DNA from: CAWFMO01 sp963817065
Lineage (GTDB): Bacteria; Actinomycetota; Thermoleophilia; Solirubrobacterales; 70-9
Direction of reading: 5' to 3'
DNA: 64,000 nt
Assembly: GCA_963817065.1 (NCBI GenBank)
Contig: CAWFMO010000002.1
Location: forward strand, 806,001 to 870,000
Numbering within the stretch: the stretch's first letter is position 1; every line of letters starts with the position of its first letter. This document shows positions 25,556 to 34,978 of this stretch, piece after piece. Under the pieces are notes generated by a model. The model made no database searches. It saw only the letters and a program-made list of their open reading frames with translations, and had not been told where the DNA came from. The position numbers and the translations under genes were made by a program.

Positions 25556-26751
25556 GCCGACGGGATCGAGGGGTCGCCTTCCTCGTCGTCGTCGCGATCC
25601 ATCTCGCCGCCTTCGCACCGGCGATCGGCGACTACTCGTCGGTTATCGACCGCGGGTTCTGGCACCAGGGCGAGGAGATCGTCGCGGGCGAGCGGCCCTA
25701 CTCCGAAGTCGAGTTCGAGTACCCGCCGCTGGCGCTGCCGCTCGTCGCGGGGCCCGCCGCGATCAGCGACTCGCTCGAGGGCTACCGCGAGGCGTTCGAG
25801 GCCGAGATGCTCGCCTTCGACCTCATCGTCGTCGCGCTGCTGGCGCTGGTGCTGCCCGCAGCGCCGCGCCGGGTCTGGGAGTCGCTCGCGATCTACACCG
25901 CCGGCGTGATCGCCGTCTCGGGGGTCGTGCTCCCGGACTCGAAGATCGAGGACGCGCCGCTCGTCCTCGCGCGCTTCGACCTGCTGCCGGTGGCGCTGAT
26001 CCTCGCGGCGCTGATCGCGCGCGCGGCGAGCCGCTCGGCGCTCTGGGGGGCGCTGCTCGGCGCGGCGACCGCGGTCAAGGCGTTCCCGGCGGCGCTCTTC
26101 GCCCCCCTGTTCCGCGACGAGCCCGACCCGCGCCGCGCCGCGATCGCCGCGGCGATCCCGCTCGCCGTAGCGGCGGCGCTGGTCCTGGCGCTCGGCGACG
26201 AGTTCGCCTCCGCGGTGACGTACCACACCGACCGCGACCTCCAGATCGAGACCGTCGGCGCGGCGCCGATCCTCGTCTCCCACCTGCTGTTCGGCTCCGG
26301 GGCGGATGTCGGCATCGGGGCCGGCGGCTACAACCTCGTCGGCTCCACGGCCGACCTGGCGCGCGCGATCTCGCTCGGGCTGCTCATCGCCGGCGCGCTC
26401 GGGCTGATCTACGAGTGCTGGCGGCGGCGGACCCCGCGCTTCGTCGCCGCGACCGCGATCCTCGCCGTGATCGTCGTCCCGGCGCCGGTGCTCTCGCCGC
26501 AGTTCCTGCTCTGGGTGCTGCCGATCTCGGCCGCGGCCTTCGGGCTCGGGCGCGAGAACGCGGTCCTGCTCGCCGCATTCGTGCTCACCGAGATCATGCT
26601 CAGCAACTACGACGGCGTCGTCGATCTCTCCGGCGACTTCGTCTGGACGCTGGCGGCGCGCAACGCGCTGCTCGTCGCCTATCTGGCGCTCGTCGTCGTG
26701 GCGGTCTTTTCCCGCTCGCCGCGGTTGGCCGCGCGTACGCTGCGGGCGTGA
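25552..26751 (+). CDS. GT87-like polyprenyl-phosphosugar mannosyltransferase
   Basis: 399 residues, multi-pass membrane protein of the DUF2029/GT87 type (PimE-like). Features are the luminal acidic loop (GERPYSEVEFEYPPLALPL) after helix 1, ALLGAATAVKAFPAALF mid-protein and PVLSPQFLLWVLPISA late. PimE-type enzymes add mannose to phosphatidylinositol mannosides. It overlaps the preceding gene (GTGA) and thiL after it, so three glycosyltransferases and thiL form one unit. Confidence 0.85.
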   Translation: MSRRDRGVAFLVVVAIHLAAFAPAIGDYSSVIDRGFWHQGEEIVAGERPYSEVEFEYPPLALPLVAGPAAISDSLEGYREAFEAEMLAFDLIVVALLALVLPAAPRRVWESLAIYTAGVIAVSGVVLPDSKIEDAPLVLARFDLLPVALILAALIARAASRSALWGALLGAATAVKAFPAALFAPLFRDEPDPRRAAIAAAIPLAVAAALVLALGDEFASAVTYHTDRDLQIETVGAAPILVSHLLFGSGADVGIGAGGYNLVGSTADLARAISLGLLIAGALGLIYECWRRRTPRFVAATAILAVIVVPAPVLSPQFLLWVLPISAAAFGLGRENAVLLAAFVLTEIMLSNYDGVVDLSGDFVWTLAARNALLVAYLALVVVAVFSRSPRLAARTLRA

Positions 26752-27728
26752 GCGCTCCAGACAACGGCGAGTTCGAGCTGATCGAGCGCCTGATCGAGGG
26801 GCTGCCGGCGAGCGGCCCGCGCGTTCGGCTCGGGCCCGGAGACGACGCCGCGGTGACCGAGCCCGGCGGCGCGACGGCGACGACCGTCGACGGCTTCGTC
26901 GAGGACGTCCATTTCACGCTGCCCGAGTTCCCGCCCGAGGCGGTCGGGCGCAAGGCGCTCGCGGCGACGCTCTCCGACCTCGCGGCGATGGGCGCCGAGG
27001 CCGGCGAGGCCTACGCGATCGTCGGACTGCCGGACTACCTCGACCCGGGGTTCGCCGAGCGCATGCACGCCGGAATGGCCGAGGTCGCCGCGCGCCACGG
27101 CGTCGAGCTGCTTGGCGGCGACGTCAGCCGCGCGCCGCTGCTGGTGCTCGGGATGACCGCGGTCGGCCACGAGCCGGCCGAGACCCGCTTCGTCCCGCGC
27201 TCGGGCGCCACCGCCGGGCAGCGCGTCGTCGTCACCGGCGAGCTCGGCGGCGCGGCCGCCGGGTTGATGCTGCTCTCCGGCGAGGGCGACGTCCCCGAGG
27301 CCGCTGCGCTGCGCGACCGCCAGCTCGACCCCGCTCCGCGGCTAGCGGAGGGCCTCGCGCTCGCGGCGGCGGGCGCCGGGGCGATGATCGACATCAGCGA
27401 CGGGCTCGGCGCCGATTCCGGCCACATCGCGCGCGCGAGCGGCGTCCGAATCGAGATCGAGCTCGGGCGGCTGCCGGTCCAGCCCGGGGTCGAGGAGCTC
27501 GCGGGCTCGCCGGAGGCCGCCCTCGAGCTCGCCGCGAGCGGCGGCGAGGACTTCGAGCTCCTCGCCTGCCTGCCCGCCGAGCACCTCGAGGCGGCATCGA
27601 AGGCGGTGCTCGAAGCCGGCGGGCGGCTGACCGAGATCGGCGAGGTCACCGACGGCGAGGGCGTCTCGCTGCGGATGCCCGACGGCTCCGAGCTCAAGCC
27701 TCGGGGCTACGACCACCTGGATCAGTAA
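26748..27728 (+). CDS. thiL: Thiamine-monophosphate kinase
   Basis: 326 residues. It phosphorylates thiamine monophosphate to the active cofactor. It shows GPGDDAAV at residues about 25-32, VDGFVEDVHF (metal- and substrate-binding Asp residues), ATLSDLAAMGA, GGDVSRAPLL and MIDISDGLGAD, all diagnostic for ThiL. GTG 26748 overlaps the GT87 gene stop. The last 35 bases overlap the convergent membrane protein gene. No other thi genes are present. Confidence 0.93.
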   Translation: MSAPDNGEFELIERLIEGLPASGPRVRLGPGDDAAVTEPGGATATTVDGFVEDVHFTLPEFPPEAVGRKALAATLSDLAAMGAEAGEAYAIVGLPDYLDPGFAERMHAGMAEVAARHGVELLGGDVSRAPLLVLGMTAVGHEPAETRFVPRSGATAGQRVVVTGELGGAAAGLMLLSGEGDVPEAAALRDRQLDPAPRLAEGLALAAAGAGAMIDISDGLGADSGHIARASGVRIEIELGRLPVQPGVEELAGSPEAALELAASGGEDFELLACLPAEHLEAASKAVLEAGGRLTEIGEVTDGEGVSLRMPDGSELKPRGYDHLDQ

Positions 27729-29403
27729 CCGGGACCTCTGGCGGCCCGGCGCCGATCCGCGAGCGCGCGAGCGCCAGCGCCGCCAGCCCGGCGCCGATCA
27801 CCACACAGCCGAGCAGCGCGAGCAGGAAGCCGATCTGCCCGTCGCCGAGCAGCAGGAAGAGCTGCCAGAGGACGTCACTGCCGACCCCGAGCCGCGATCC
27901 GAGCGCGACCAGGAACGCGATCGCCGGCACGAGCGCGACGACGGTGATCAACGCCGCGAGCAGCGAGCCGACCGCTGTCTCCTCGGCGCAGAGCAGCAGC
28001 CAGGCGTGCAGCGCCGGGACCAGGACCAGCGCCAGATACGGGTCGGTCAGCCAGAGCCCGAGCCCGGCGAGCGCGATCACCGCGACCGAGACCGAGGCGG
28101 CGGCCGCGCGGGCCCGGTACGGCGGCCTGCGCCAGGGCTGGACGACGACCATCGCCGCGATCAGCACCGCCGCGACCAGCGCCAGCGCCACCTTTCCCGC
28201 GGTGTCGAACCCGTAGGCGCCGGGGTCGTAGGGGAACTCGGGCGTCGGGATCAGCCCCGCAAGGCAGAAGACGTAGGTCGCGACGAGCGCGCCGAGGAAC
28301 GGCAGCGAGCGGCTCAGGACCCAGCGCAGGGAGACGAACAGGTCCTCGGGGCGGCGGGCGCGGGCGCCGGCCTCGACCGCGACCAGCAGCAGCGGCAGGA
28401 TCAGCGCGAGCGCGACCACCGACAGCGCCCAGCCAGGCAGCAGGTTCCCGGCGAGGCCGATGTAGGCGTTCGGGCCGTGCTCGAGCTCGTCCTCCGCCTC
28501 GTCGAGCGCGAGCATCGTCGCGAGCGCCGCGCGGCCGAACTCGCCCAGCGTCGTCGAGGAGATGTCGTCGGGCTCGTCGACCTCGGGGTTCGGCGGGCGC
28601 TCGCCAGAGGAGCTGATCCGGACCGCGTCGATCCCCTCCTCGATCAGCGGCGCCTGCTCGCCGAGCCCGGACGGGAACGCGAGCCGCGAGAGCTCGGAGA
28701 TCGTCGACTCGTCGGCCGGCACGCGGTTGGTCTCGTTGGCGATCGCGGTCGCGGCGGTCTCGCGGAGCTCGATCGAGGTCGACTGCGGACCGCTCGACCA
28801 GGGCACGAGCAGCGGCTGGCGCGGGGTGATCGCCGCCGGCTGGCTGAGGACGACGACGCCCTCGACGCGATCGATGTCGCTGTAGCCGCTGACGAAGCGC
28901 CGCGCGCCCTCGGCGCCGATCCAGGTCCCGTCGCTGGAGACGAAGACGAGCGTCTTCGAGTGGGTCGAGCCGCCGAACCCCGACGCGATCTCGAGCAGCG
29001 CCGCGGTCGAGGCGGCGGCGCTGCCGCCGGGACCGCGCGAGGCGTCGCGCCCCGCCATCAGCACGATCTGGCGCTCCGACTCCCCGGGCAGGACCGCGAT
29101 CACGTTGCGCAGCTCCTTGCCGTCGGCTTCGAAGGCCTGCTCGGAGACCTCGGCCCCGCCGATCTCGCCGAATCGCTCGGTGACCAGCCGCGCCAGGGTC
29201 TCGTCCGAGTCGCTGCCCGGCTGTGGGCTCGGCGCGAGCTCGGCGAGGTTGCGAGCCAGCCCGGCGGCGCGCGTCCCGTCGAACGAATCGGGGGCGATCG
29301 TCGCCTCGCGGCCGTCGGGAACCGACTGCAGCGAGAACATCGCGATCACGATCGCCAGCGGCACGAGCAGCAGCGAAGCGCGATAGAGGCGTAGGTTGAT
29401 CAT
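27694..29403 (-). CDS. Membrane protein with degenerate M28 aminopeptidase-like domain
   Basis: 569 residues. One N-terminal helix, then an extracytoplasmic domain (residues about 45-300) that follows the M28 fold pattern: VIAVLPGESERQIVLMAGRDASRG matches the metal-binding block, but the metal His is Arg; GGSAAASTAALLEIA lacks the bridging Asp; and VSSDGTWIGAEGARRF lacks the Glu pair. It is probably non-catalytic. The second half has about eight transmembrane helices. Related architecture is known in actinobacterial M28-membrane fusions. Convergent with thiL; divergent from the response regulator gene with 23 bases between starts. Confidence 0.75.
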   Translation of the reverse strand: MINLRLYRASLLLVPLAIVIAMFSLQSVPDGREATIAPDSFDGTRAAGLARNLAELAPSPQPGSDSDETLARLVTERFGEIGGAEVSEQAFEADGKELRNVIAVLPGESERQIVLMAGRDASRGPGGSAAASTAALLEIASGFGGSTHSKTLVFVSSDGTWIGAEGARRFVSGYSDIDRVEGVVVLSQPAAITPRQPLLVPWSSGPQSTSIELRETAATAIANETNRVPADESTISELSRLAFPSGLGEQAPLIEEGIDAVRISSSGERPPNPEVDEPDDISSTTLGEFGRAALATMLALDEAEDELEHGPNAYIGLAGNLLPGWALSVVALALILPLLLVAVEAGARARRPEDLFVSLRWVLSRSLPFLGALVATYVFCLAGLIPTPEFPYDPGAYGFDTAGKVALALVAAVLIAAMVVVQPWRRPPYRARAAAASVSVAVIALAGLGLWLTDPYLALVLVPALHAWLLLCAEETAVGSLLAALITVVALVPAIAFLVALGSRLGVGSDVLWQLFLLLGDGQIGFLLALLGCVVIGAGLAALALARSRIGAGPPEVPVTDPGGRSPEA

Positions 29404-29426
29404 CTCGTTCCTTTTAACCTCTGTGC

Positions 29427-30128
29427 ATGGCGCGAGGCGGAGCCCGGATTCTGCTTGTCGATGACGAGCAGGCGGTACAGACGCTGCTCACCTACCCCTT
29501 GCGCAAGGAAGGCTACGAAGTGATCGCGGCATCCGATGGGCAGGAGGCCCTCGATCGCTTCGCGGAGCATCGCTTCGACCTCGTCGTCCTCGACATCATG
29601 CTGCCGAAGCTCGACGGCATCGAAGTCTGCCGCCGGTTGCGCACCCGCAGCCAGGTGCCGATCATCATGCTGACGGCGAAGGGGGACGAGATCGACAAGG
29701 TCGTCGGTCTCGAGATGGGCGCCGACGACTACATCACCAAGCCGTTCTCGGTGCGCGAGTTCCGCAGCCGGGTCAAGGCGGCGCTACGGCGCGGCAAGAT
29801 GGCCGGCCGCGACGACGCCCCCGGCGAGCCGATCGTCGCCGGCGAGCTCGAGATCGACTTCGAGCGCCGCGCGACGAGGATCCGCGGCGCCCAGGTCCGG
29901 CTCACCTACGTCGAGTTCGAGATCCTCGCCTCGCTCGCCTCCTCGCCCGGGCGGGTGCTCTCTCGCGAGACGCTGCTCGACCAGGTCTGGGGCGACTCGA
30001 ACTACCGCGACCCGCGGACCGTCGACGTCCACATCCGCCACCTGCGCGAGAAGCTCGAGCGCGACCCGGGCAACCCCGAGTACCTGTTCACCGTCAGAGG
30101 AGTCGGCTACCGGTTCCGCGACGAGTGA
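29427..30128 (+). CDS. OmpR-family response regulator
   Basis: 233 residues. Receiver domain with DDE at residues 12-14, phosphoacceptor Asp56 in VVLDIMLPK, Thr in MLTAK and Lys in TKPFS. The C-terminal winged-helix domain has RLTYVEFEIL and VDVHIRHLREKLE. It is followed after 7 bases by its kinase and then an HtrA protease, an arrangement like the MprAB-PepD and CseBC envelope stress units of Actinobacteria, so cell envelope damage is the likely signal. Confidence 0.94.
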   Translation: MARGGARILLVDDEQAVQTLLTYPLRKEGYEVIAASDGQEALDRFAEHRFDLVVLDIMLPKLDGIEVCRRLRTRSQVPIIMLTAKGDEIDKVVGLEMGADDYITKPFSVREFRSRVKAALRRGKMAGRDDAPGEPIVAGELEIDFERRATRIRGAQVRLTYVEFEILASLASSPGRVLSRETLLDQVWGDSNYRDPRTVDVHIRHLREKLERDPGNPEYLFTVRGVGYRFRDE

Positions 30129-30135
30129 TCCACGG

Positions 30136-31566
30136 GTGATCTTCAACAGCCTGCGGAACCGGCTCGTGCTGCTGATCTTCGCGATCACGGCCGCCGCGAT
30201 CGGCTTCGTCTACCTCTACGTCGTCCCCCAGCTCCAGTCGAGCCTCACCGCCGAGAAGCTGCGGCGGCTCGAAGACCAGGCCGGCGAGCAGTCCCCGGCG
30301 CTCCAGGCGGCGCTCGCCGCCGGCGAGGACGAAGCCGAGGTCGCCCAACTCGTGCGCCAGATCGCCCAGCAGATCGACTCGCGGGTGACGCTGCTCGGGG
30401 TCGAGCCCGGCGACGATCCGCAGCCGGGGTTCGTGATCGCCGACTCGACCGCCGACGCGACCGCGATCCGCTCCGACTACGCCCCGGCCCAGAACGCGAT
30501 CTCCGACGACCGCGTCTCCTCGGGGGTCGAGTCGATCTCCGGCGAACGGGTCGGCGAGTCGGCGATCGCGCTCGACAGCGGCGGCGAGCCGCGCTGGGTC
30601 GCGGTCTTCTCGAGCCCGCTCGACGAGGTCGACGACAACGTCGACCTGATCCAGCGCCAGATCCTGATCGCCGGCGTGATCGCGCTCGCCGCCGCGCTGC
30701 TCGCCGGCTTCTGGGCGGCGCGCGCGATCTCACAGCGCCTGTTGCGCCTGCGTGAGGCCGCCGAGCAGGTGGCGGAGGGCGACTTCACGCACCAAATCCC
30801 GATCGACTCCTCGGATGAGATCGGCCAGCTCGCCGGGAGCTTCAACGAGATGCAGCAGCGGCTCGCGCGGCTCGACAGCGCCCGCAAGGAGTTCATCGCC
30901 AACGCCTCGCACGAGCTGCGGACGCCGATCTTCTCGCTCGGCGGCTTCGTCGAGCTGCTCGAGCACGAGGACCCGGACCCGAAGTCGCGGGCCGAGTTCG
31001 TGCAGACGATGCGCGAGCAGATCGACCGGCTCCAGAAGCTGACCACCGACCTGCTCGACCTCTCGCAGCTCGACGCCGACGCGATGGAGATCAACCTCGA
31101 GGAGGTCGACCTCGTCTCGCTGGCTCGGACGATCGCCGGCGAGTTCCGCCCCGCTGCGCGCAGCAAGCGCTCGAAGCTCGAGCTGCGATCGGCCGACGAG
31201 CTCGCGGTCGCGCGCGCAGACCCAGACCGGACCGCGCAGATCATCCGTATCCTGCTCGACAATGCGCTCACCCACACCCCCCGGGGCACCCCGGTAACCG
31301 TGACCGCGATTCGCGCCAAGGACGCGGTCGAGCTCGTCGTCGGCGACGAGGGCCGCGGCATCGAGCGCCGCGCGCTCGAGCGCGTCTTCGAGCGCTTCTA
31401 CAGCGGCGACGACGCCGGCGGCTCGGGCCTCGGGCTCGCGATCGCCGCCGAGCTCGCGGCGCGGATGGACGGCGACCTCAAGGTCGTCTCCGAGCGCGGC
31501 TTCACCGCCTTCACCCTGCGCCTGCCGCCGGCCGCCAAGCGCCGCGGAGCGGGAGCTACGGCTTGA
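30136..31566 (+). CDS. Sensor histidine kinase with HAMP domain
   Basis: 476 residues. Two transmembrane helices (about residues 10-30 and 178-198) enclose an extracytoplasmic sensor loop of about 145 residues. HAMP follows (about 200-250), then the phosphorylated His259 in ASHELRTPI and the ATPase domain with the N box (LLDNALTHTP), G1 (VGDEGRGI) and G2 (GGSGLGLAIAAE). GTG start. The stop overlaps the htrA start by 4 bases. Confidence 0.93.
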   Translation: MIFNSLRNRLVLLIFAITAAAIGFVYLYVVPQLQSSLTAEKLRRLEDQAGEQSPALQAALAAGEDEAEVAQLVRQIAQQIDSRVTLLGVEPGDDPQPGFVIADSTADATAIRSDYAPAQNAISDDRVSSGVESISGERVGESAIALDSGGEPRWVAVFSSPLDEVDDNVDLIQRQILIAGVIALAAALLAGFWAARAISQRLLRLREAAEQVAEGDFTHQIPIDSSDEIGQLAGSFNEMQQRLARLDSARKEFIANASHELRTPIFSLGGFVELLEHEDPDPKSRAEFVQTMREQIDRLQKLTTDLLDLSQLDADAMEINLEEVDLVSLARTIAGEFRPAARSKRSKLELRSADELAVARADPDRTAQIIRILLDNALTHTPRGTPVTVTAIRAKDAVELVVGDEGRGIERRALERVFERFYSGDDAGGSGLGLAIAAELAARMDGDLKVVSERGFTAFTLRLPPAAKRRGAGATA

Positions 31567-32756
31567 ACAGGCTCGCGCTGTTGCTGCTCGCGGTCGGGTT
31601 CGGGATCGGGTTGCTGGTCCAGGGCTGCGGCGACGACGAGGACGGCGGCGGCTCCTCGACGACCGTCGTCGAGACCGAGACCGGCGGCGACGCGGGCGAG
31701 TCGCAGCCGGCCCCGCTCGCCGATAACGGATTCAACCCCGAGGCGATCTACGACAGGGCCGCGCCCGGCGTCGTCACCGTGATCTCGATCAGCGGCCAGG
31801 GCGCCGACCCGCTCGGCGGCGGAGGAGCCGGGCAGGGCTCGGGCTTCGTGATCAGCAAGGAGGGCGAGATCCTCACCAACGCCCACGTCGTGACCGTCGG
31901 CGGCCAGGCCTCGGGCGGCGGCGCGGTCAAGGAGGCGAAACAGGTCTTCGTCGAGTTCTCCGACCTCAACCGGGTCGAGGCCGAGATCGTCGGCGTCGAT
32001 CCCGACGCCGACGTCGCGCTGATCAAGGTCGACCCGGAGGGCCTCAAGGTCTCGCCGGTCGAGCTCTCCGACGGCGAGGGGCTCGAGGTCGGCCAGCCGG
32101 TCGCCGCGATCGGCAGCCCGTTCGGCGAGCAGCAGTCGCTCTCGCTCGGCGTGATCTCGGCGACCGACCGCACGATTCCCTCGCTGACCGACTTCTCGAT
32201 CGACGGCGCGATCCAGACCGACGCCTCGATCAACCCGGGCAACTCGGGCGGCCCGCTGCTCGACGCCGGAGCAAAGGTGATCGGGATCAACCAGCAGATC
32301 GAGTCCCAGTCCGGCTCCAACGCCGGGGTCGGCTTCGCGGTCCCCGTCAACGCGGTCAGCTACTCGCTCGAGCAGCTGCGCGAGAAGGGCTCCGTCGACT
32401 ACGCCTACATCGGGGTCTCGACCCAGACCGTCTACCCGCAGCTCGCCGACGAGCTCGGGCTCGACGCCGAGGCCGGGGCGCTGATCTCCGAGGTCGTCGA
32501 GGGCAGCCCGGCCGAGGAGGCGGGGCTCGAGGGCGGCGACGAGGAGGCCCGCTTCCAGGGCCAGCAGGTGACCAGGGGCGGTGACCTGATCGTCGCGATC
32601 GACGGCGAGGACGTCCGCTCCTCGAGCGACGTCGCCCGGCTCGTCGCGGCCAAGCGCCCGGGCGAGAAGGTCAGCTTCGAGGTCCTGCGCGGCGACGACC
32701 GCCAGACGATCGAGGTCACGCTCGGGACCCGCCCCGAGCGCGCCTCCAACGGCTGA
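31563..32756 (+). CDS. HtrA/DegP-family serine protease (lipoprotein) with PDZ domain
   Basis: 397 residues. The N-terminus carries a lipobox (LVQGC, Cys about 21), so the protease is tethered to the membrane outer face. The trypsin-like domain has the triad His108 (TNAHVV), Asp150 (DPDADVALIKV) and Ser228 (NPGNSGGPL). A single PDZ domain covers residues about 285-390. It degrades or refolds misfolded envelope proteins. Position downstream of the two-component pair implies control by it. Confidence 0.94.
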   Translation: MNRLALLLLAVGFGIGLLVQGCGDDEDGGGSSTTVVETETGGDAGESQPAPLADNGFNPEAIYDRAAPGVVTVISISGQGADPLGGGGAGQGSGFVISKEGEILTNAHVVTVGGQASGGGAVKEAKQVFVEFSDLNRVEAEIVGVDPDADVALIKVDPEGLKVSPVELSDGEGLEVGQPVAAIGSPFGEQQSLSLGVISATDRTIPSLTDFSIDGAIQTDASINPGNSGGPLLDAGAKVIGINQQIESQSGSNAGVGFAVPVNAVSYSLEQLREKGSVDYAYIGVSTQTVYPQLADELGLDAEAGALISEVVEGSPAEEAGLEGGDEEARFQGQQVTRGGDLIVAIDGEDVRSSSDVARLVAAKRPGEKVSFEVLRGDDRQTIEVTLGTRPERASNG

Positions 32757-32763
32757 GCCGCCC

Positions 32764-33696
32764 GTGATCCGCGAGCTCTCGCTCGAGCTCGCCGTCGGCC
32801 TGCGCGAGCAGGTGCTGCCGCAGCTCGGCGCCCACGCCGGGCGCGTCCACGAGGGGCGGGCCGAGACCGGGGCTTCGGCCGGGGTCGGCGACGTCACGTT
32901 CGCGATCGACGAGGGGGCCGAGGCGTTCACCGAGAGCTTCCTCGCCGAGCGCGCCCCCGGCGTCGCCTTCTACTCCGAGGATCGCGGGATGGTCGACCCC
33001 TCCGGCGGAAAGGCCGAGTGGGTGCTGGTCGTCGACCCGATCGACGGCACGCGCCCGGCTCTCGCGGGGCTCGAGTCCTGCTGCGTCGCGGTCGCCGCGG
33101 CGCGGCTCGACGGCGAGCCGACGATGGGCGACGTCGAGGTCGGCTGCATCGTCGAGATCAAGAGCGGCGCCCGCTTCGTTTGCGAGCGCGGCGGTGACAT
33201 CCAGCCGGCGGCGACCCTTTCCCCGACGACCGAGATCGAGCGCATGTTCTGGACCTACGGGCTCCGCGGCCGGCCCACCAAGCTGTTGATGGGCGTGCTC
33301 GAGGAGCTCGTCGACGCGTCTTCGGTCGGCGGCGCGAGCTTCGACCTCGGCTCGGCGAGCTTCGACATGACGCGGATCGGGACCGGCCAGCTCGACGCCT
33401 ACGTCGAGCCGGGGCCGCGGATCGTCGAGGAGGTCCCCGGCGCGCGCGAGGAGTTCGAGCGGATCGGCGGCGGCGCGATCCTCAACAACTCGCCCTACGA
33501 CATCGCCGCCGCGACGCTCTATCTCCAGCTCGCGGGTGCAGTCGTGACCGACGCCCATGGGCGCCCACTCGACGACCGCCCGCTGCTCGGATCGAGCCCC
33601 GAGTACCAGATGTCGTGCATCGCGGCTGCCAACGCGGAGCTCCACACCGCGGTCTGCCGCTCGGTCGAGCAGGGGCTCGAGCGCCTGGTCGGCTAG
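32764..33696 (+). CDS. Inositol monophosphatase-family phosphatase
   Basis: 310 residues. The metal-binding motifs are DVTFAIDEGAE, YSEDRGM (Glu) and the signature DPIDGTRPALAG; the C-terminal motif WDxAA region is replaced by SPYDIAAA. These Mg2+-dependent enzymes act on inositol-1-phosphate, fructose bisphosphate, PAP or histidinol phosphate. It starts with GTG 7 bases after htrA. TreT and the GT20 synthase follow; a phosphatase could release trehalose-type products from the phosphate made by GT20, but that is only inference from position. Confidence 0.85.
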   Translation: MIRELSLELAVGLREQVLPQLGAHAGRVHEGRAETGASAGVGDVTFAIDEGAEAFTESFLAERAPGVAFYSEDRGMVDPSGGKAEWVLVVDPIDGTRPALAGLESCCVAVAAARLDGEPTMGDVEVGCIVEIKSGARFVCERGGDIQPAATLSPTTEIERMFWTYGLRGRPTKLLMGVLEELVDASSVGGASFDLGSASFDMTRIGTGQLDAYVEPGPRIVEEVPGAREEFERIGGGAILNNSPYDIAAATLYLQLAGAVVTDAHGRPLDDRPLLGSSPEYQMSCIAAANAELHTAVCRSVEQGLERLVG

Positions 33697-33709
33697 GTTT
33701 CCGCGTCTC

Positions 33710-34945
33710 GTGCTCCAGGAAGTAAGCCTCGGCCAGAAGGAACTCTCCGACTACACCCACATCTGCGGGCGTGGTTTGGTCGAGCAGATCCGCGAGCTCG
33801 CGAAGCCGCTCGAGGGCAAGCGGGTCCTCCACGTCAGCGCGACGGCGTTCGGCGGCGGGGTCTCGGAGATCCTTTACACGCTGATCCCGCTCCAGCGCGA
33901 CGTCGGGCTCGACGCCCACTGGCAGGTGATCATGGGCCGCGAGGAGTTCTTCAACGCGACCAAGCTCCTCCACAACTCGCTCCAGGGCGACCCGGCGACC
34001 CTGAGCCCGAACCAGTGGGAGCTCTTCGACCACTACAACGACATGAACGCCAAGAGCCTCGAGGGCGACTGGGACGCGATCATCGTCCACGACCCGCAGC
34101 CGATCGGGATGCGCCGCGCGGCGACCGCTCGCGCCAAGCGCTGGATCTGGCGCTGCCACATCGACCTCTCGAACCCGAACCCGGAGCCGATCAAGCGGCT
34201 GCTGCCGCTGATCTCCGAGTACGACGCCTCGATCTGGCACCTCGACCAGTACGTCCCCAAGGACCTCTCGAAGGAGCGGGTCCACATCACCCCACCCGCG
34301 ATCGATCCGCTCTCGCCGAAGAACATGGCGCTCTCCCCCGACGACGCCTCCTTCGTCTGCAACCAGTTCGGGATCGACGTGGACCGGCCGATGATCTGCC
34401 AGGTCTCGCGCTTCGACCCCTGGAAGGACCCGATCGGGGTCATCGACGCCTATCGCCAGGTGACCGAGAAGCACCCCGACGTCCAGCTCGCGCTCGTCGG
34501 CTCGATGGCGACCGACGACCCCGAGGGCTGGGACTTCTTCCAGCGCACCTTCGAGTACGCGGCCGACGACCCGGACATCAAGATCCTCAACAACCTCAAC
34601 AACGTCGGCGCGATCGAGGTCAACGCGTTCCAGTCGCAATCCGAAATCTGCGTTCAGAAGTCGATCCGCGAGGGCTTCGGGCTGACGGTCACCGAGGCGC
34701 TCTGGAAGGGGCGCCCGACGATCGGCGGCAACGTCGGCGGGATCCCGCTCCAGATCGAAGACGGCGCGAGCGGCTATCTCGTCAACTCGCCCGAGGAATG
34801 CGCCGAGCGCTGCATCGAGGTCCTCGAGGATCCCGAGCTCGGCCGCAGCCTGGCCCGAAACGGCAAGGAGCGTGTGCGCGAGCGCTTCCTCACCCCGCGC
34901 CTGCTCCGCGACGGGCTGCAGCTGTTCACCGACCTCGAAATCTGA
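33710..34945 (+). CDS. treT: Trehalose synthase (TreT-type GT4 glycosyltransferase)
   Basis: 411 residues. The N-terminal domain has ATAFGGGVSEILYTLIPLQ, characteristic of TreT. The C-terminal GT-B domain has QVSRFDPWKDPIGVIDA and the EX7E nucleotide-sugar motif EGFGLTVTE. TreT joins glucose from a nucleotide donor to free glucose, making trehalose in one step. GTG 33710. It is followed 33 bases later by a GT20 synthase, so this organism has two trehalose-type routes side by side. The product could also be a related disaccharide. Confidence 0.88.
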   Translation: MLQEVSLGQKELSDYTHICGRGLVEQIRELAKPLEGKRVLHVSATAFGGGVSEILYTLIPLQRDVGLDAHWQVIMGREEFFNATKLLHNSLQGDPATLSPNQWELFDHYNDMNAKSLEGDWDAIIVHDPQPIGMRRAATARAKRWIWRCHIDLSNPNPEPIKRLLPLISEYDASIWHLDQYVPKDLSKERVHITPPAIDPLSPKNMALSPDDASFVCNQFGIDVDRPMICQVSRFDPWKDPIGVIDAYRQVTEKHPDVQLALVGSMATDDPEGWDFFQRTFEYAADDPDIKILNNLNNVGAIEVNAFQSQSEICVQKSIREGFGLTVTEALWKGRPTIGGNVGGIPLQIEDGASGYLVNSPEECAERCIEVLEDPELGRSLARNGKERVRERFLTPRLLRDGLQLFTDLEI

Positions 34946-34978
34946 GCCGCTCGCGCGCTCCCGGCTAGGCTTCTTGCC

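Noticed and set aside
29427..32756. Phosphate-type PhoPR assignment for the two-component pair
   Set aside because: The HtrA gene coupled downstream makes envelope stress more likely; nothing in the sensor loop points to phosphate.
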